Assembly (NCBI RefSeq): GCF_032594935.1
Contig: NZ_CP118734.1
Span: 462,001-526,000 of the forward strand
Reading direction: 5' to 3'
Length of the DNA stretch: 64,000 nucleotides
From: Streptococcus sp. 29892
GTDB taxonomy: Bacteria > Bacillota > Bacilli > Lactobacillales > Streptococcaceae
Positions 44,847 through 53,594 of the stretch are shown here, in pieces; position 1 is the stretch's first letter, and every line of letters begins with the position of its first letter. Under the pieces are notes generated by a model. That model was not told the origin of the DNA, searched no databases, and saw nothing but the letters and a program-made list of their open reading frames with translations. The translations under genes were made by a program, and so were the position numbers.

Positions 44847-47534
44847 TTGTCAAAAGAACAAAAACGCGATTTGTTTTACACACAAAGCGAAGAGCAAGTA
44901 TTGTCAAGCATGGAGTCTTCTTTAGACGGTTTGTCTAGCAGTGAAGCTAGCAAACGTCTGGCAGACTATGGTCGTAATGAATTGGATGAGGGTGAGAAAC
45001 GCACACTCTTGGCTAAATTCTTGGATCAGTTCAAGGACTTGATGATTATCATCTTGATTGCAGCAGCACTCTTGACTGTGATTACTGAGGGTTCTCATGG
45101 TTTGACAGATGCTATTATCATCTTGGCTGTAGTTATCTTGAACGCTGCATTTGGTGTTTATCAGGAAGGTCAAGCAGAAGCGGCTATCGAAGCTCTAAAG
45201 AACATGTCAAGCCCTGTTGCGCGTGCCCTTCGTGACAGTCACGTAGTCGAGGTTGATTCTAAGGACTTGGTGCCAGGTGACATCGTCTTGCTTGAGGCAG
45301 GTGACGTTGTTCCAGCTGATATGCGTTTATTAGAAGCTAACTCCCTCAAAATCGAAGAAGCTGCTCTTACAGGTGAGTCTGTACCTGTTGATAAGGATTT
45401 GTCAGCAGTCTTGGCTGAAGATGCTCCAATCGGTGACCGTGTCAACATGGCCTATCAAAACTCTAACGTTACCTACGGACGTGGTCTTGGTGTGGTTACC
45501 AACACTGGTATGTACACTGAGGTGGGGCATATCGCAGGCATGCTTGCCAATGCAGATGAAACAGACACTCCATTGAAACAGAACCTGCACCAATTGTCTA
45601 AGGTCTTGACCTATGCAGTATTGGTTATCGCAGTGATTACCATGTTGGTATCTGTATTCGTACGTGGTGAAGGTATCTTACCAGCCCTTATGACCTCTGT
45701 TGCCCTTGCGGTTGCAGCTATCCCAGAAGGATTGCCTGCTATCGTAACGGTTGTCCTTTCACTTGGTACTCAGGTCTTGGCTAAGCGTAACTCTATCATC
45801 CGTAAGTTGCCAGCGGTTGAAACACTTGGTTCGACTGAAATCATTGCATCAGATAAAACTGGTACATTGACTATGAACCAAATGACGGTTGAAAAAGTCT
45901 ATACAAATGGTCAATTGGTCGATGCAAAAGAAGCCTTGGATGCAAGCAATACAACGCTTCGTGTTATGAATTTTGCCAACGATACAAAAGTTGACCCAAC
46001 TGGTAAATTGATTGGTGACCCAACTGAAACGGCACTTGTTCAATTTGGTTTGGATCAAAACTTTGATGTTCGTGAAGTCTTGGTTTCTGAGCCTCGTGTA
46101 GCTGAGTTGCCATTTGACTCAACGCGTAAATTGATGTCTACCATTCACCAACAAGCTGCTGGCAACTTCTTTGTAGCTGTTAAAGGTGCACCAGACCAGT
46201 TGCTCAAACGTGTGACACAAATTGAAGAAAATGGTACTGTTCGTCCGATTACCGATGCGGATAAACAAGCCATTCTTGCAACTAACAAAGAGTTGGCAAA
46301 ACAAGCACTTCGTGTTTTGATGATGGCTTACAAATATGTGGATGCTATTCCTGAATTGGAGTCTGAGATTGTTGAAAATAATCTTGTCTTCTCAGGTTTG
46401 GTTGGTATGATTGACCCTGAACGTCCAGAAGCAGCAGAAGCTGTTCGTGTTGCCAAAGAAGCGGGTATCCGTCCAATCATGATTACAGGTGACCACCAAG
46501 ATACAGCAGAAGCAATTGCCAAACGTCTTGGTATCATTGATCCGAATGATACAGAAGACCATGTATTTACTGGTGCGGAGCTCAATGAGTTGACAGATGA
46601 AGAGTTCCAAAAAGTCTTCAAACAATACTCAGTTTATGCGCGTGTATCTCCAGAACACAAGGTTCGTATCGTCAAGGCTTGGCAAAATGATGGTAAGGTT
46701 GTTGCCATGACTGGTGACGGTGTGAACGATGCACCATCACTTAAGACAGCCGACATCGGAATCGGTATGGGTATCACAGGTACGGAAGTTTCTAAAGGTG
46801 CATCTGATATGGTCCTTGCTGATGATAACTTCGCAACCATTATCGTAGCGGTTGAAGAAGGACGTAAGGTCTTCTCTAACATTCAAAAAACAATCCAATA
46901 TCTCTTGTCAGCTAACACGGCTGAGGTATTGTGTATCTTCCTTGCAACCCTCTTTGGATGGGATGTATTGGAACCAGTTCATCTCCTTTGGATCAACTTG
47001 GTAACAGATACTCTTCCAGCTATCGCTCTTGGTGTTGAGCCTGCAGAACCAGGTGTCATGCACCACAAACCTCGTGGACGTAACTCAAGCTTCTTCTCAG
47101 GTGGTGTCTTGAGCTCTATCGTCTACCAAGGTATCCTTCAAACAATTCTTGTGTTGGGTGTTTATGGTTTTGCTCTTCTTTATCCAGAGCATGCTGGTGA
47201 CGACCATGCCATCCACGCAGATGCTCTTACAATGGCTTACTTGACGCTTGGATTGATCCAGTTGGTACATGCCTTTAACGTCAAGTCTGTTTACCAATCA
47301 ATCTTCACAGTTGGTCCGTTCAAGAATAAACTCTTTAACTGGTCTATCGTGGCTGCCTTCTTACTCTTGATGGCAACCTTGGTTATTCCAGGCTTCAATA
47401 CCTTCTTCAAGGTATCTATCTTGACCCCAACTCAATGGTTGGTAGCTGTTATCGGTTCTGGCCTCATGGTTGTCGTTGTTGAAATTGTTAAATTTGTTCA
47501 ACGTAAGTTGGGCTTGGATGAAAAGGCTATCTAA
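44847..47534 (+). CDS. mgtA: P-type Ca2+/Mn2+-exporting ATPase (MgtA/CaxP-type)
   Basis: 895 residues. The start is TTG at 44847 with AAGGAG upstream; MSKEQKRDLFYTQS agrees with family N-termini. P-type motifs are TGES in the actuator domain (LTGESVPV near 174), the phosphorylation site SDKTGTLTMNQM near 334, KGAPDQ, and MTGDGVNDAPSLKTADIGIGMG near 625. PEGLPAIV in M4 and the TM5-6 NTAEVL/NLVTDTLPA residues fit Ca2+-type pumps. In pneumococcus the orthologue is described both as a calcium pump and as a manganese exporter under this riboswitch. The stop abuts an inverted-repeat element. Confidence 0.92.
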   Translation: MSKEQKRDLFYTQSEEQVLSSMESSLDGLSSSEASKRLADYGRNELDEGEKRTLLAKFLDQFKDLMIIILIAAALLTVITEGSHGLTDAIIILAVVILNAAFGVYQEGQAEAAIEALKNMSSPVARALRDSHVVEVDSKDLVPGDIVLLEAGDVVPADMRLLEANSLKIEEAALTGESVPVDKDLSAVLAEDAPIGDRVNMAYQNSNVTYGRGLGVVTNTGMYTEVGHIAGMLANADETDTPLKQNLHQLSKVLTYAVLVIAVITMLVSVFVRGEGILPALMTSVALAVAAIPEGLPAIVTVVLSLGTQVLAKRNSIIRKLPAVETLGSTEIIASDKTGTLTMNQMTVEKVYTNGQLVDAKEALDASNTTLRVMNFANDTKVDPTGKLIGDPTETALVQFGLDQNFDVREVLVSEPRVAELPFDSTRKLMSTIHQQAAGNFFVAVKGAPDQLLKRVTQIEENGTVRPITDADKQAILATNKELAKQALRVLMMAYKYVDAIPELESEIVENNLVFSGLVGMIDPERPEAAEAVRVAKEAGIRPIMITGDHQDTAEAIAKRLGIIDPNDTEDHVFTGAELNELTDEEFQKVFKQYSVYARVSPEHKVRIVKAWQNDGKVVAMTGDGVNDAPSLKTADIGIGMGITGTEVSKGASDMVLADDNFATIIVAVEEGRKVFSNIQKTIQYLLSANTAEVLCIFLATLFGWDVLEPVHLLWINLVTDTLPAIALGVEPAEPGVMHHKPRGRNSSFFSGGVLSSIVYQGILQTILVLGVYGFALLYPEHAGDDHAIHADALTMAYLTLGLIQLVHAFNVKSVYQSIFTVGPFKNKLFNWSIVAAFLLLMATLVIPGFNTFFKVSILTPTQWLVAVIGSGLMVVVVEIVKFVQRKLGLDEKAI

Positions 47535-47640
47535 TATAGTTATTCAGCTTATCTTTTATTACTTCGTTAACTCGCCTTGCCGTACTTCAGTACAGCCTGC
47601 GCCTCGTTGCCTTGTACTAAAAGCAAACTGAAGACTATAT
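47533..47640. repeat. Small inverted-repeat element abutting the mgtA stop codon
   Basis: About 108 bp with imperfect terminal repeats: ATATAGT..TCAG..CTTTTA on the left matches the inverted right end ATATAGT..TCAG..CTTTTA. It includes an internal GTACT/AGTAC hairpin and a GC-rich centre (gccttgccgtacttcagtac). There is no coding capacity. It appears to be a miniature element of a different family from 16811-16920. Confidence 0.5.
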
Positions 47641-47646
47641 CATTTG

Positions 47647-47679
47647 AAAAAGCTCAGATTTAGTGGTCTGAGCTTTTTT
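47647..47679. terminator. Terminator downstream of mgtA
   Basis: AAAAAGCTCAGA pairs with TCTGAGCTTTTTT around an 8-nt loop. The last codons of the convergent gene at 47660 lie in the hairpin. Confidence 0.82.
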
Positions 47680-48049
47680 CTGTACTGATAAGGTATTTTG
47701 GGAAGATTACTTGTCCCAACAAAGTAATGGCTAGTGCTAGTATGAAGAGGATGGTTTTGACAAGAGTTGGTAAGTTAAATAGTAAGGCGATTGGTACAAT
47801 TGCCAAGCTGAAATAGTAGAGAATGAAGTATTTGCTGTTTTCCACTATTTGGACCCTATCGCCTTCTTTAACATGAATGGCTGACTTTTTATCCCCTCGA
47901 ACGCTTAGTGTAACAGATGGTTGTGTAATTGGTAGGCTTAAAATTTTTCCTTGAGTAACTGTCCCAGCAATTTTTCCATCTACCAGAAGTGGAAGTCTTT
48001 GGGAGGATAGTTGCTTGATAGGTTTTGGATAATGAATAATAACTCTCAT
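47660..48049 (-). CDS. Hypothetical membrane protein with PEGA-like N-terminal part
   Basis: 129 residues from ATG 48049, which has AAGGAGG upstream; a start nine codons earlier is not supported. The N-terminal half is a small beta domain (PLLVDGKIAGTVTQGKILSLPITQPSVTLSVRG) reminiscent of surface-exposed PEGA-like modules. Two C-terminal helices follow near 78-95 and 97-116 and the tail is polar. I do not recognise a named family. It is convergent with mgtA and stands alone. Confidence 0.6.
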   Translation of the reverse strand: MRVIIHYPKPIKQLSSQRLPLLVDGKIAGTVTQGKILSLPITQPSVTLSVRGDKKSAIHVKEGDRVQIVENSKYFILYYFSLAIVPIALLFNLPTLVKTILFILALAITLLGQVIFPKYLISTEKSSDH

Positions 48050-48182
48050 AAGAACCTCCTTATAATCTAGTTTCATTATAGCAAAAAAAGAAAAAATGTA
48101 AACGATTTCTGTCGCTGTTTTCCCCTTCAGGCTTGCTTGAAGAATAAGAAACTGCTATAATTTCTGTGAGTGAGGGATCTAT

Positions 48183-48602
48183 ATGAATTATTTACAAAAT
48201 TATGTGTTTAGTAAGAGTAGTTATTTACCATCTGATAAGTTAATTCTGCTTCAGAAAGAACTAGAGGATTTGGACGAGGGAGCTTTGAATGCGCTGATGA
48301 TGGTTGAATTGCGCCAGCCAGTGATTGCCCTTATCTTAGCCATCTTTTTTGGTGAGTTTGGCATAGACCGTTTTTATATTGGGGACAAGCGGATGGGATC
48401 GGCCAAGTTGATTGCTTTTGGTGTGTCTTTTGTGACCCTTTTTATTCTCATTGGTATTCTCTTGTTTATGGGCTTATATGTGTGGAAATTCATTGACTGT
48501 TTTTTGATTATGAAGGCCTGTAAGGAGGCTAACTACCAACGGCTCATGGCTCAAATTCAACAGTTCAAAGCCTTTCAGTATGGCAATCGGACATTTTCCT
48601 AA
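48183..48602 (+). CDS. TM2-domain membrane protein
   Basis: 139 residues. A polar N-terminal part of about 50 residues precedes a TM2 domain: RQPVIALILAIFFGEFGIDRFYIGDKRMGSAKLI (the conserved G-D-R-F-Y turn), then the second helix FGVSFVTLFILIGILLFMGLYVWKFIDCF. TM2 proteins are widespread, with no settled bacterial function. A TATAAT -10 and GAGGGA Shine-Dalgarno precede it. A weak hairpin follows at about 48613-48640. Confidence 0.85.
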   Translation: MNYLQNYVFSKSSYLPSDKLILLQKELEDLDEGALNALMMVELRQPVIALILAIFFGEFGIDRFYIGDKRMGSAKLIAFGVSFVTLFILIGILLFMGLYVWKFIDCFLIMKACKEANYQRLMAQIQQFKAFQYGNRTFS

Positions 48603-48679
48603 TAGAATGGGGAGGGAGGTTTTTTCAAAACCTTCTTTTCTTCATTTCTTGTAAACTACTTGTAACAAGACCTGTGTAT

Positions 48680-48695
48680 TGTCACAAAAGTGACA
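48680..48695 (+). promoter_or_regulatory. 16-bp palindrome upstream of the VanZ-like gene
   Basis: TGTCAC-AAAA-GTGACA is a perfect inverted repeat. It lies just upstream of the -35 region of an extended -10 promoter (TGCTATAAT ending near 48723). Position and symmetry suggest a dimeric regulator site. Confidence 0.45.
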
Positions 48696-48753
48696 TTTTT
48701 CATGTCCGTATTTGTGCTATAATGGTAAAATATGCTAGAAAGGGGGAGTTTTT

Positions 48754-49242
48754 ATGCAGACTAGAAAAATGAGTATTCTTTTATTTCTAACCTACCTCCT
48801 TTTATTGACCTGGATGATTGTCTTTAAGATGGACTTGTCCATCCTGTACGGTCGGTATGATTTAGCCCAGTTCAATCTCATCCCTCTGGCAGGGACAGCC
48901 GTTTATAATGGGATTTTGAATTTTCCAGAAATTTTCTTTAATATTATTAGTTTCATTCCTTTTGGAATTTACATGGAAATCTTGTTTCGTAAGGCATCTT
49001 GGGTTTCCAATCTTATGCTGATTTTGTTGGTCAGTCTTCTATTTGAAGTGACCCAATATGTGCTTTTGTTAGGGATTGCAGATATAACAGACTTGTTGGC
49101 CAATGGTTTGGGCGGTGCAATTGGCATCAATGTCATGTATGTATTGACGAGTGTTTGGCGTGAGAAAGCCTACGAGCGCATGAATGTCTTTTGCTTGGTT
49201 TTAACAACTTTTGTTATATTAACAACTTATTTCCTTGTGTAA
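48754..49242 (+). CDS. VanZ-family membrane protein
   Basis: 162 residues with about four to five helices. VanZ-like features are the short N-terminal helix with YLLLLTWMIVFK, then FNLIPL..ILNFPEIFFNIISFIPFGIYMEILF and LLFEVTQYVLLLGIADITDLLANGLGGAIG. In enterococci vanZ gives low teicoplanin resistance; chromosomal homologues in streptococci affect lipoglycopeptide susceptibility. Shine-Dalgarno AAAGGGGG precedes the start. A 16-bp palindrome in its promoter hints at regulation. Confidence 0.87.
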   Translation: MQTRKMSILLFLTYLLLLTWMIVFKMDLSILYGRYDLAQFNLIPLAGTAVYNGILNFPEIFFNIISFIPFGIYMEILFRKASWVSNLMLILLVSLLFEVTQYVLLLGIADITDLLANGLGGAIGINVMYVLTSVWREKAYERMNVFCLVLTTFVILTTYFLV

Positions 49243-49246
49243 TTCT

Positions 49247-49283
49247 TGCCAAAGATGAGAACTTTTTGTTAAAATGAATAGAA
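49247..49283 (+). promoter_or_regulatory. queG promoter, predicted leaderless transcript
   Basis: TTGCCA (49247-49252), 17 bp, TAAAAT (49270-49275) with TGT extension, 7 nt, ATG at 49283. The nearby ATG at 49274 lies inside the -10 box and cannot be the start if this promoter is used. Confidence 0.65.
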
Positions 49284-50410
49284 TGAATATCAAAGAAGAG
49301 ATTATCAAGCTCTCTCAGGAAATAGGGATTTCTAAGATTGGTTTTACCACGGCAGATGATTTTGATTATCTGGAAAAATCCCTTAGGGCGAGCCAGGAAG
49401 AGGGGCGGTCGTCAGGATTTGAACACAAGAATATTGAAGAACGTATTCGTCCCAAGCTGTCTTTGCAGTCGGCTAAAACCATTATTTCTATAGCAGTAGC
49501 CTATCCGCGACACTTGCCAGTCAAACCAGAAAAAACGCAGTTTAAACGTGGGAAAATTACACCTAGTTCTTGGGGACTGGATTACCACTACATCTTACAA
49601 GATAAGATGGAACGGTTGGCCCGTGGGATTGAGCAATTGACGGATGGTTTGGAATATAAGGCCATGGTAGATACGGGAGCCTTGGTGGATACTGCCGTTG
49701 CTAGAAGAGCAGGAATTGGTTTTATTGGTAAGAATGGTCTGGTGATTTCTAAGGAATTTGGCTCCTATATGTTCTTAGGAGAGTTAGTAACTAATCTAGA
49801 AATCGAACCAGATCAGCCAGTCGACTACGACTGTGGGGACTGTAATCGTTGTGTTGCAGCCTGTCCGACGTCTTGTTTATTAGGGGATACGACCATGAAT
49901 GCCCGTCGTTGTCTGTCTTTTCAGACCCAGGATAAGGGCATGATGGACTTAGAATTTCGCAAGAAAATCAAGACGGTTATCTATGGTTGTGATATTTGCC
50001 AGATTTGTTGTCCTTACAATAAAGGAATTTCCAGTCCACCTGTGGTAGAGATCGATCCAGATTTGGCAGAACCAGAGTTAATTCCCTTTTTAGATTTGTC
50101 GAATGGACAGTTCAAGGAAAAATTTGGCATGATTGCTGGTTCTTGGAGGGGAAAAAATATTCTCCAGCGCAATGCCATCATTGCCTTGGCCAATAGCAAT
50201 GACCGCTCTGCCATTCCCAAACTCTTAGAAATCATCGATAAGAAACAAAATCCTGTCCATATGGCGACGGCTATCTGGGCTTTGGGACAGTTGGTGAAAG
50301 AGCCTAATGATGAGATGATAGATTTTATCGCAGGCATTCAATCAGATAACGCAGATGTCATAGCGGAGCAGACAGCATTTCTCAACTTGGTAAATAGACT
50401 ACAAATGTGA
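49283..50410 (+). CDS. queG: Epoxyqueuosine reductase
   Basis: 375 residues from ATG 49283 (MNIKEEIIKLSQEIGISKIGF). It uses cobalamin and two [4Fe-4S] clusters to convert epoxyqueuosine to queuosine in tRNA. The ferredoxin motifs are CGDCNRCVAACPTSC and CDICQICCPYN, near residues 180-194 and 240-250. C-terminal HEAT-like repeats (NAIIALANSNDRSAIPKLLEII) match QueG of Firmicutes. Its promoter places the transcript start at the ATG. The stop lies next to the prfB -10 box. Confidence 0.93.
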   Translation: MNIKEEIIKLSQEIGISKIGFTTADDFDYLEKSLRASQEEGRSSGFEHKNIEERIRPKLSLQSAKTIISIAVAYPRHLPVKPEKTQFKRGKITPSSWGLDYHYILQDKMERLARGIEQLTDGLEYKAMVDTGALVDTAVARRAGIGFIGKNGLVISKEFGSYMFLGELVTNLEIEPDQPVDYDCGDCNRCVAACPTSCLLGDTTMNARRCLSFQTQDKGMMDLEFRKKIKTVIYGCDICQICCPYNKGISSPPVVEIDPDLAEPELIPFLDLSNGQFKEKFGMIAGSWRGKNILQRNAIIALANSNDRSAIPKLLEIIDKKQNPVHMATAIWALGQLVKEPNDEMIDFIAGIQSDNADVIAEQTAFLNLVNRLQM

Positions 50411-50416
50411 TATAAT
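50411..50416 (+). promoter_or_regulatory. prfB -10 box overlapping the end of queG
   Basis: TATAAT begins one base after the queG stop codon, and TGA of that stop forms the extended -10 TGN. The prfB leader would be about 22 nt with GAGGTG as Shine-Dalgarno. Confidence 0.6.
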
Positions 50417-50444
50417 ACAAAGATAAATAAAAAATGAGGTGTAT

Positions 50445-51540
50445 ATGGATACAGCAGAAATTCGCCAAAAGATTGAAGAACTTGGCAAAAAATTAACGTC
50501 TTTTAGGGGGTCTCTTTGACTTAGAAGGTCTGGAAGAAGAGATTGCCATTCTTGAAAATAAGATGACCGAGCCAGATTTTTGGAATGATAATTTGGCGGC
50601 ACAAAAGACTTCCCAAGAATTAAATGAATTAAAAAATACCTACGGAAATTTCCATCAGATGTTGGATTTATATGATGAATCTGAAATTCTTTTGGATTTC
50701 CTAGCAGAAGATGAGTCGGTACGGGATGAGTTGGTCGAGAAGTTGGCGGAATTGGATAAGTCCATGACTGCCTATGAAATGACCTTGCTCTTGTCAGAAC
50801 CCTATGACCACAATAATGCCATCTTGGAAATTCATCCAGGTTCGGGTGGTACTGAGGCTCAGGACTGGGGAGAAATGTTGCTTCGGATGTATCAGCGTTT
50901 TGGTAATGCCAAAGGTTTTACAGTAGAAACTTTGGATTATCAAGCTGGAGATGAAGCAGGTATTAAGTCAGTAACCCTTAGCTTTACAGGTCCAAATGCT
51001 TATGGTTTGCTCAAGTCTGAAATGGGTGTTCATCGCTTGGTGCGTATCTCACCTTTTGACTCAGCTAAACGCCGTCACACATCCTTTACTTCAGTGGAAG
51101 TTATGCCAGAATTGGATGATACCATTGAAATCGAAATCAGAGATGATGAGGTCAAGATGGACACCTTCCGTTCCGGTGGTGCTGGTGGACAGAACGTCAA
51201 CAAGGTATCGACAGGTGTTCGTTTGACCCATATTCCGACAGGTATTGTGACCCAGTCAACTGTTGACCGGACCCAGTATGGCAACCGTGATCGAGCTATG
51301 AAACTCTTGCAGGCTAAATTGTATCAATTGGAGCAGGAGAAGAAAGCAGCGGAGGTTGACTCACTCAAGGGAGATAAAAAAGAGATTACTTGGGGCAGTC
51401 AGATACGTTCCTATGTCTTTACGCCGTACACAATGGTTAAAGACCACCGGACAGGCTTTGAGGTAGCTCAGGTTGATAAGGTGATGGACGGTGATTTGGA
51501 TGGCTTTATCGATGCTTACTTAAAATGGCGAATTAGCTAA
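50445..51540 (+). CDS. prfB: Peptide chain release factor 2 with programmed +1 frameshift
   Basis: The first 24 codons ([20 protein letters not shown]..) end in an in-frame TGA at 50517-50519. The sequence AGGGGG TCT CTT TGA C is the classic prfB slippery site: an internal Shine-Dalgarno-like AGGGGG, CTT as shift codon, and TGA. After a +1 shift, reading continues from 50518 to 51540, giving about 364 residues. The RF2 anticodon-like SPF is in [15 protein letters not shown] near 202 and the GGQ motif is in [16 protein letters not shown] near 247. RF2 terminates at UGA and UAA and autoregulates through this shift. Confidence 0.97.
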
Positions 51541-51576
51541 AATCTAAAGAAAGGACTGTCTTAGACAGAATATCCT

Positions 51577-52269
51577 ATGAGAATTATTGAAATGAAGAAC
51601 GTTTCCAAGAAATATGGAAACGGAACGACGGCCCTTCGAGGAGTGTCCGTCAATGTTGAGGCTGGAGAGTTTGCCTATATTGTAGGTCCTTCAGGTGCAG
51701 GTAAGTCAACCTTTATCAAACTGTTATACCGTGAAGAAAAGCTTGATAAGGGTAGCTTGACAGTTGGGAAATTTGACCTGGCTAAAATCAAGAAGAGAGA
51801 TGTCCCTTTGCTCCGTCGTAGTGTCGGAGTCGTTTTCCAGGACTATAAACTCTTACCGAAAAAGACTGTGTTTGAAAATATTGCCTATGCTATGGAAGTT
51901 ATCGGCGAAAAACCACGCAATATTAAAAAACGTGTTATGGAAGTCTTGGACTTGGTTGGTTTGAAGCATAAGATTCGTTCCTTCCCAAATGAATTATCTG
52001 GTGGTGAGCAACAGCGTATCGCCATTGCCCGTGCTATTGTCAACAATCCGAAAGTACTGATTGCTGATGAGCCGACTGGTAACTTGGACCCAGAAAATTC
52101 CTGGGAAATTATGAACCTCTTGGAGCGGATCAATTTGCAAGGGACAACCGTTCTGATGGCGACCCACAATAGTCAGATTGTAAATACCCTCCGCCACCGC
52201 GTTATCGCGATCGAAGACGGTCGAGTGGTACGGGATGAAGAACAAGGAGAGTATGGATACGATGATTAG
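51577..52269 (+). CDS. ftsE: Cell-division ABC ATPase FtsE
   Basis: 230 residues. Walker A is GPSGAGKST near 37-45, Q-loop VVFQDYKLLP, signature LSGGEQQR, Walker B VLIADEPTGNLDPENS, H-loop ATHNSQ. With FtsX it transmits ATP hydrolysis across the membrane to activate the septal hydrolase PcsB in streptococci. The last 8 bp overlap ftsX. It lies 36 bp after prfB, the common streptococcal order prfB-ftsE-ftsX. Confidence 0.96.
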   Translation: MRIIEMKNVSKKYGNGTTALRGVSVNVEAGEFAYIVGPSGAGKSTFIKLLYREEKLDKGSLTVGKFDLAKIKKRDVPLLRRSVGVVFQDYKLLPKKTVFENIAYAMEVIGEKPRNIKKRVMEVLDLVGLKHKIRSFPNELSGGEQQRIAIARAIVNNPKVLIADEPTGNLDPENSWEIMNLLERINLQGTTVLMATHNSQIVNTLRHRVIAIEDGRVVRDEEQGEYGYDD

Positions 52270-53191
52270 ACGATTTTTTAGGCACTTTATTGAGTCACTC
52301 AAGAGTTTGAAGCGAAATGGCTGGATGACTGTTGCGGCTATTTCTTCAGTAACCATCACATTGGCTATGGTTGGTTTATTTGCTTCTGTTATTCTCAATA
52401 CTGCTAAACTGGCTTCTGATTTGGAACACAATGTTCGTATCAATGTTTACTTACGGGCCAATTCAACAGATCAGGCTGAAACGATTGTCAATGAGGCTGG
52501 TGAAACAGTAGCCAACCCTGATTTTAATAAGGTTTACAACCAAATCACAGCCCTTCCAAATGTGCAAACCGTTACTTACTCAAGTAAGGATGAACAGTTG
52601 AAAAAGTTGACCGACACTCTTGGTGAAACCTGGAATCTCTTCCAAGGAGATGCTAACCCGCTTTACGATGCCTATATCATTGATACGACTGAGCCTCAGT
52701 ACGTAAAATCGGTTGCGGCAGAAGTTGCAAAAATTGACGGTGTTACAGAAGTCCGTGATGGCGAGGTGGAAACGGAGCGTATCTTCAAATTGGCTTCAAT
52801 GGTTCGTACATGGGGTCTGGTAGCGACAGGCTTACTACTGTTTACAGCTGTATTCTTAATTTCTAACACCATTCGGATTACCATTATTTCTCGTAGCCGT
52901 GAAATTCAGATTATGCGCTTGGTTGGTGCAAAGAACAGCTATATCCGTGGTCCCTTTCTTTGGGAAGGAGCATGGGTAGGTTTACTTGGAGCTATTATTC
53001 CATCTGCCTTGGTCTATTTCTTATATCAGATGGTCTATAATTCTGTTAATGCTAGTCTTGCTAGTCAAGATCTATACTTGATTAGTCTAGATATTTTCAT
53101 TCCAAGCATGGTTGGAGCCCTATTTGTTATCGGTATCCTCATTGGTTCGGTTGGTTCCGTTATTTCCATGAACCGTTATTTGAAAATCTAA
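52262..53191 (+). CDS. ftsX: Cell-division protein FtsX
   Basis: 309 residues from ATG 52262 (MIRRFFRHFIESLKSLKRNGWMTVAA), the start conserved in pneumococcal FtsX; in-frame ATGs at 52235 and 52253 lie within ftsE. Four helices: one at about 22-45, then three in the C-terminal half with SNTIRITIISRSREIQIMRLVGA between. The first extracellular loop (about 46-170) is the PcsB-interaction domain. The overlap with ftsE implies coupled translation. A terminator follows. Confidence 0.95.
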   Translation: MIRRFFRHFIESLKSLKRNGWMTVAAISSVTITLAMVGLFASVILNTAKLASDLEHNVRINVYLRANSTDQAETIVNEAGETVANPDFNKVYNQITALPNVQTVTYSSKDEQLKKLTDTLGETWNLFQGDANPLYDAYIIDTTEPQYVKSVAAEVAKIDGVTEVRDGEVETERIFKLASMVRTWGLVATGLLLFTAVFLISNTIRITIISRSREIQIMRLVGAKNSYIRGPFLWEGAWVGLLGAIIPSALVYFLYQMVYNSVNASLASQDLYLISLDIFIPSMVGALFVIGILIGSVGSVISMNRYLKI

Positions 53192-53204
53192 TAACTATAA
53201 AAAG

Positions 53205-53241
53205 GTCCGCGCTCTTGCTAGTGGCGGACCATATTTTTTTA
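53205..53241 (+). terminator. Terminator of the prfB-ftsEX unit
   Basis: GGTCCGC pairs with GCGGACC and is followed by a T run at 53234-53241. Confidence 0.82.
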
Positions 53242-53402
53242 AATTATGCATACGAGTGGTGAGAAGGGGAATCCATTTCTTCTTTGCTTGTGCAGTTATA
53301 GGAATATTTTATTGTATTAGTTGGCGCGGGTCATCTGTAGTGTTGTTAACTAAAAGCTAGGAAGAACTTTCAGGATTGAGGGGGTGCTTTTTTAAATAAG
53401 TG

Positions 53403-53430
53403 TTGACAAATAGATAAAATATGGTAAACT
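53403..53430 (+). promoter_or_regulatory. tRNA-Thr promoter
   Basis: TTGACA (53403-53408), 16 bp, TAAACT (53425-53430), 11 bp before the tRNA. Confidence 0.7.
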
Positions 53431-53441
53431 AATAAAGTACT

Positions 53442-53514
53442 GCTGGTTTAGCTCAGTCGGTAGAGCGCATCCATGGTAAGGATGAGGTCGCCGGTTCAAT
53501 CCCGGCAACTAGCA
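53442..53514 (+). tRNA. tRNA-Thr (anticodon GGT)
   Basis: A full cloverleaf: acceptor GCTGGTT with AACTAGC, D stem GCTC/GAGC, anticodon arm CATCC-ATGGTAA-GGATG with anticodon GGT, T arm GCCGG-TTCAATC-CCGGC, discriminator A. CCA is not encoded. It stands alone with its own promoter and a terminator. Confidence 0.95.
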
Positions 53515-53526
53515 TAAAATAACCAG

Positions 53527-53553
53527 AAAAACCCTTGAAACACAAGGGTTTTT
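53527..53553 (+). terminator. Terminator of tRNA-Thr
   Basis: AAAAACCCTTG pairs with CAAGGGTTTTT around a 5-nt loop. Confidence 0.85.
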
Positions 53554-53554
53554 G

Positions 53555-53593
53555 TTATGTCTGCCCCAAATCTGCCCCAAATGTAATAAATCC
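53555..53593 (-). pseudogene. Possible integrase C-terminal tail at the tRNA-Thr 3' side
   Basis: The minus strand reads GFITFGADLGQT then stop. GADLGQT-like endings occur in tyrosine integrases that insert at tRNA 3' ends. The stretch is too short to prove homology. It would mark an attachment site used by an integrative element that is absent now. Confidence 0.35.
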
Positions 53594-53594
53594 C

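Noticed and set aside
50445..50519. prfB as a disrupted gene
   Set aside because: The TGA is part of the conserved frameshift signal, so the gene is functional.
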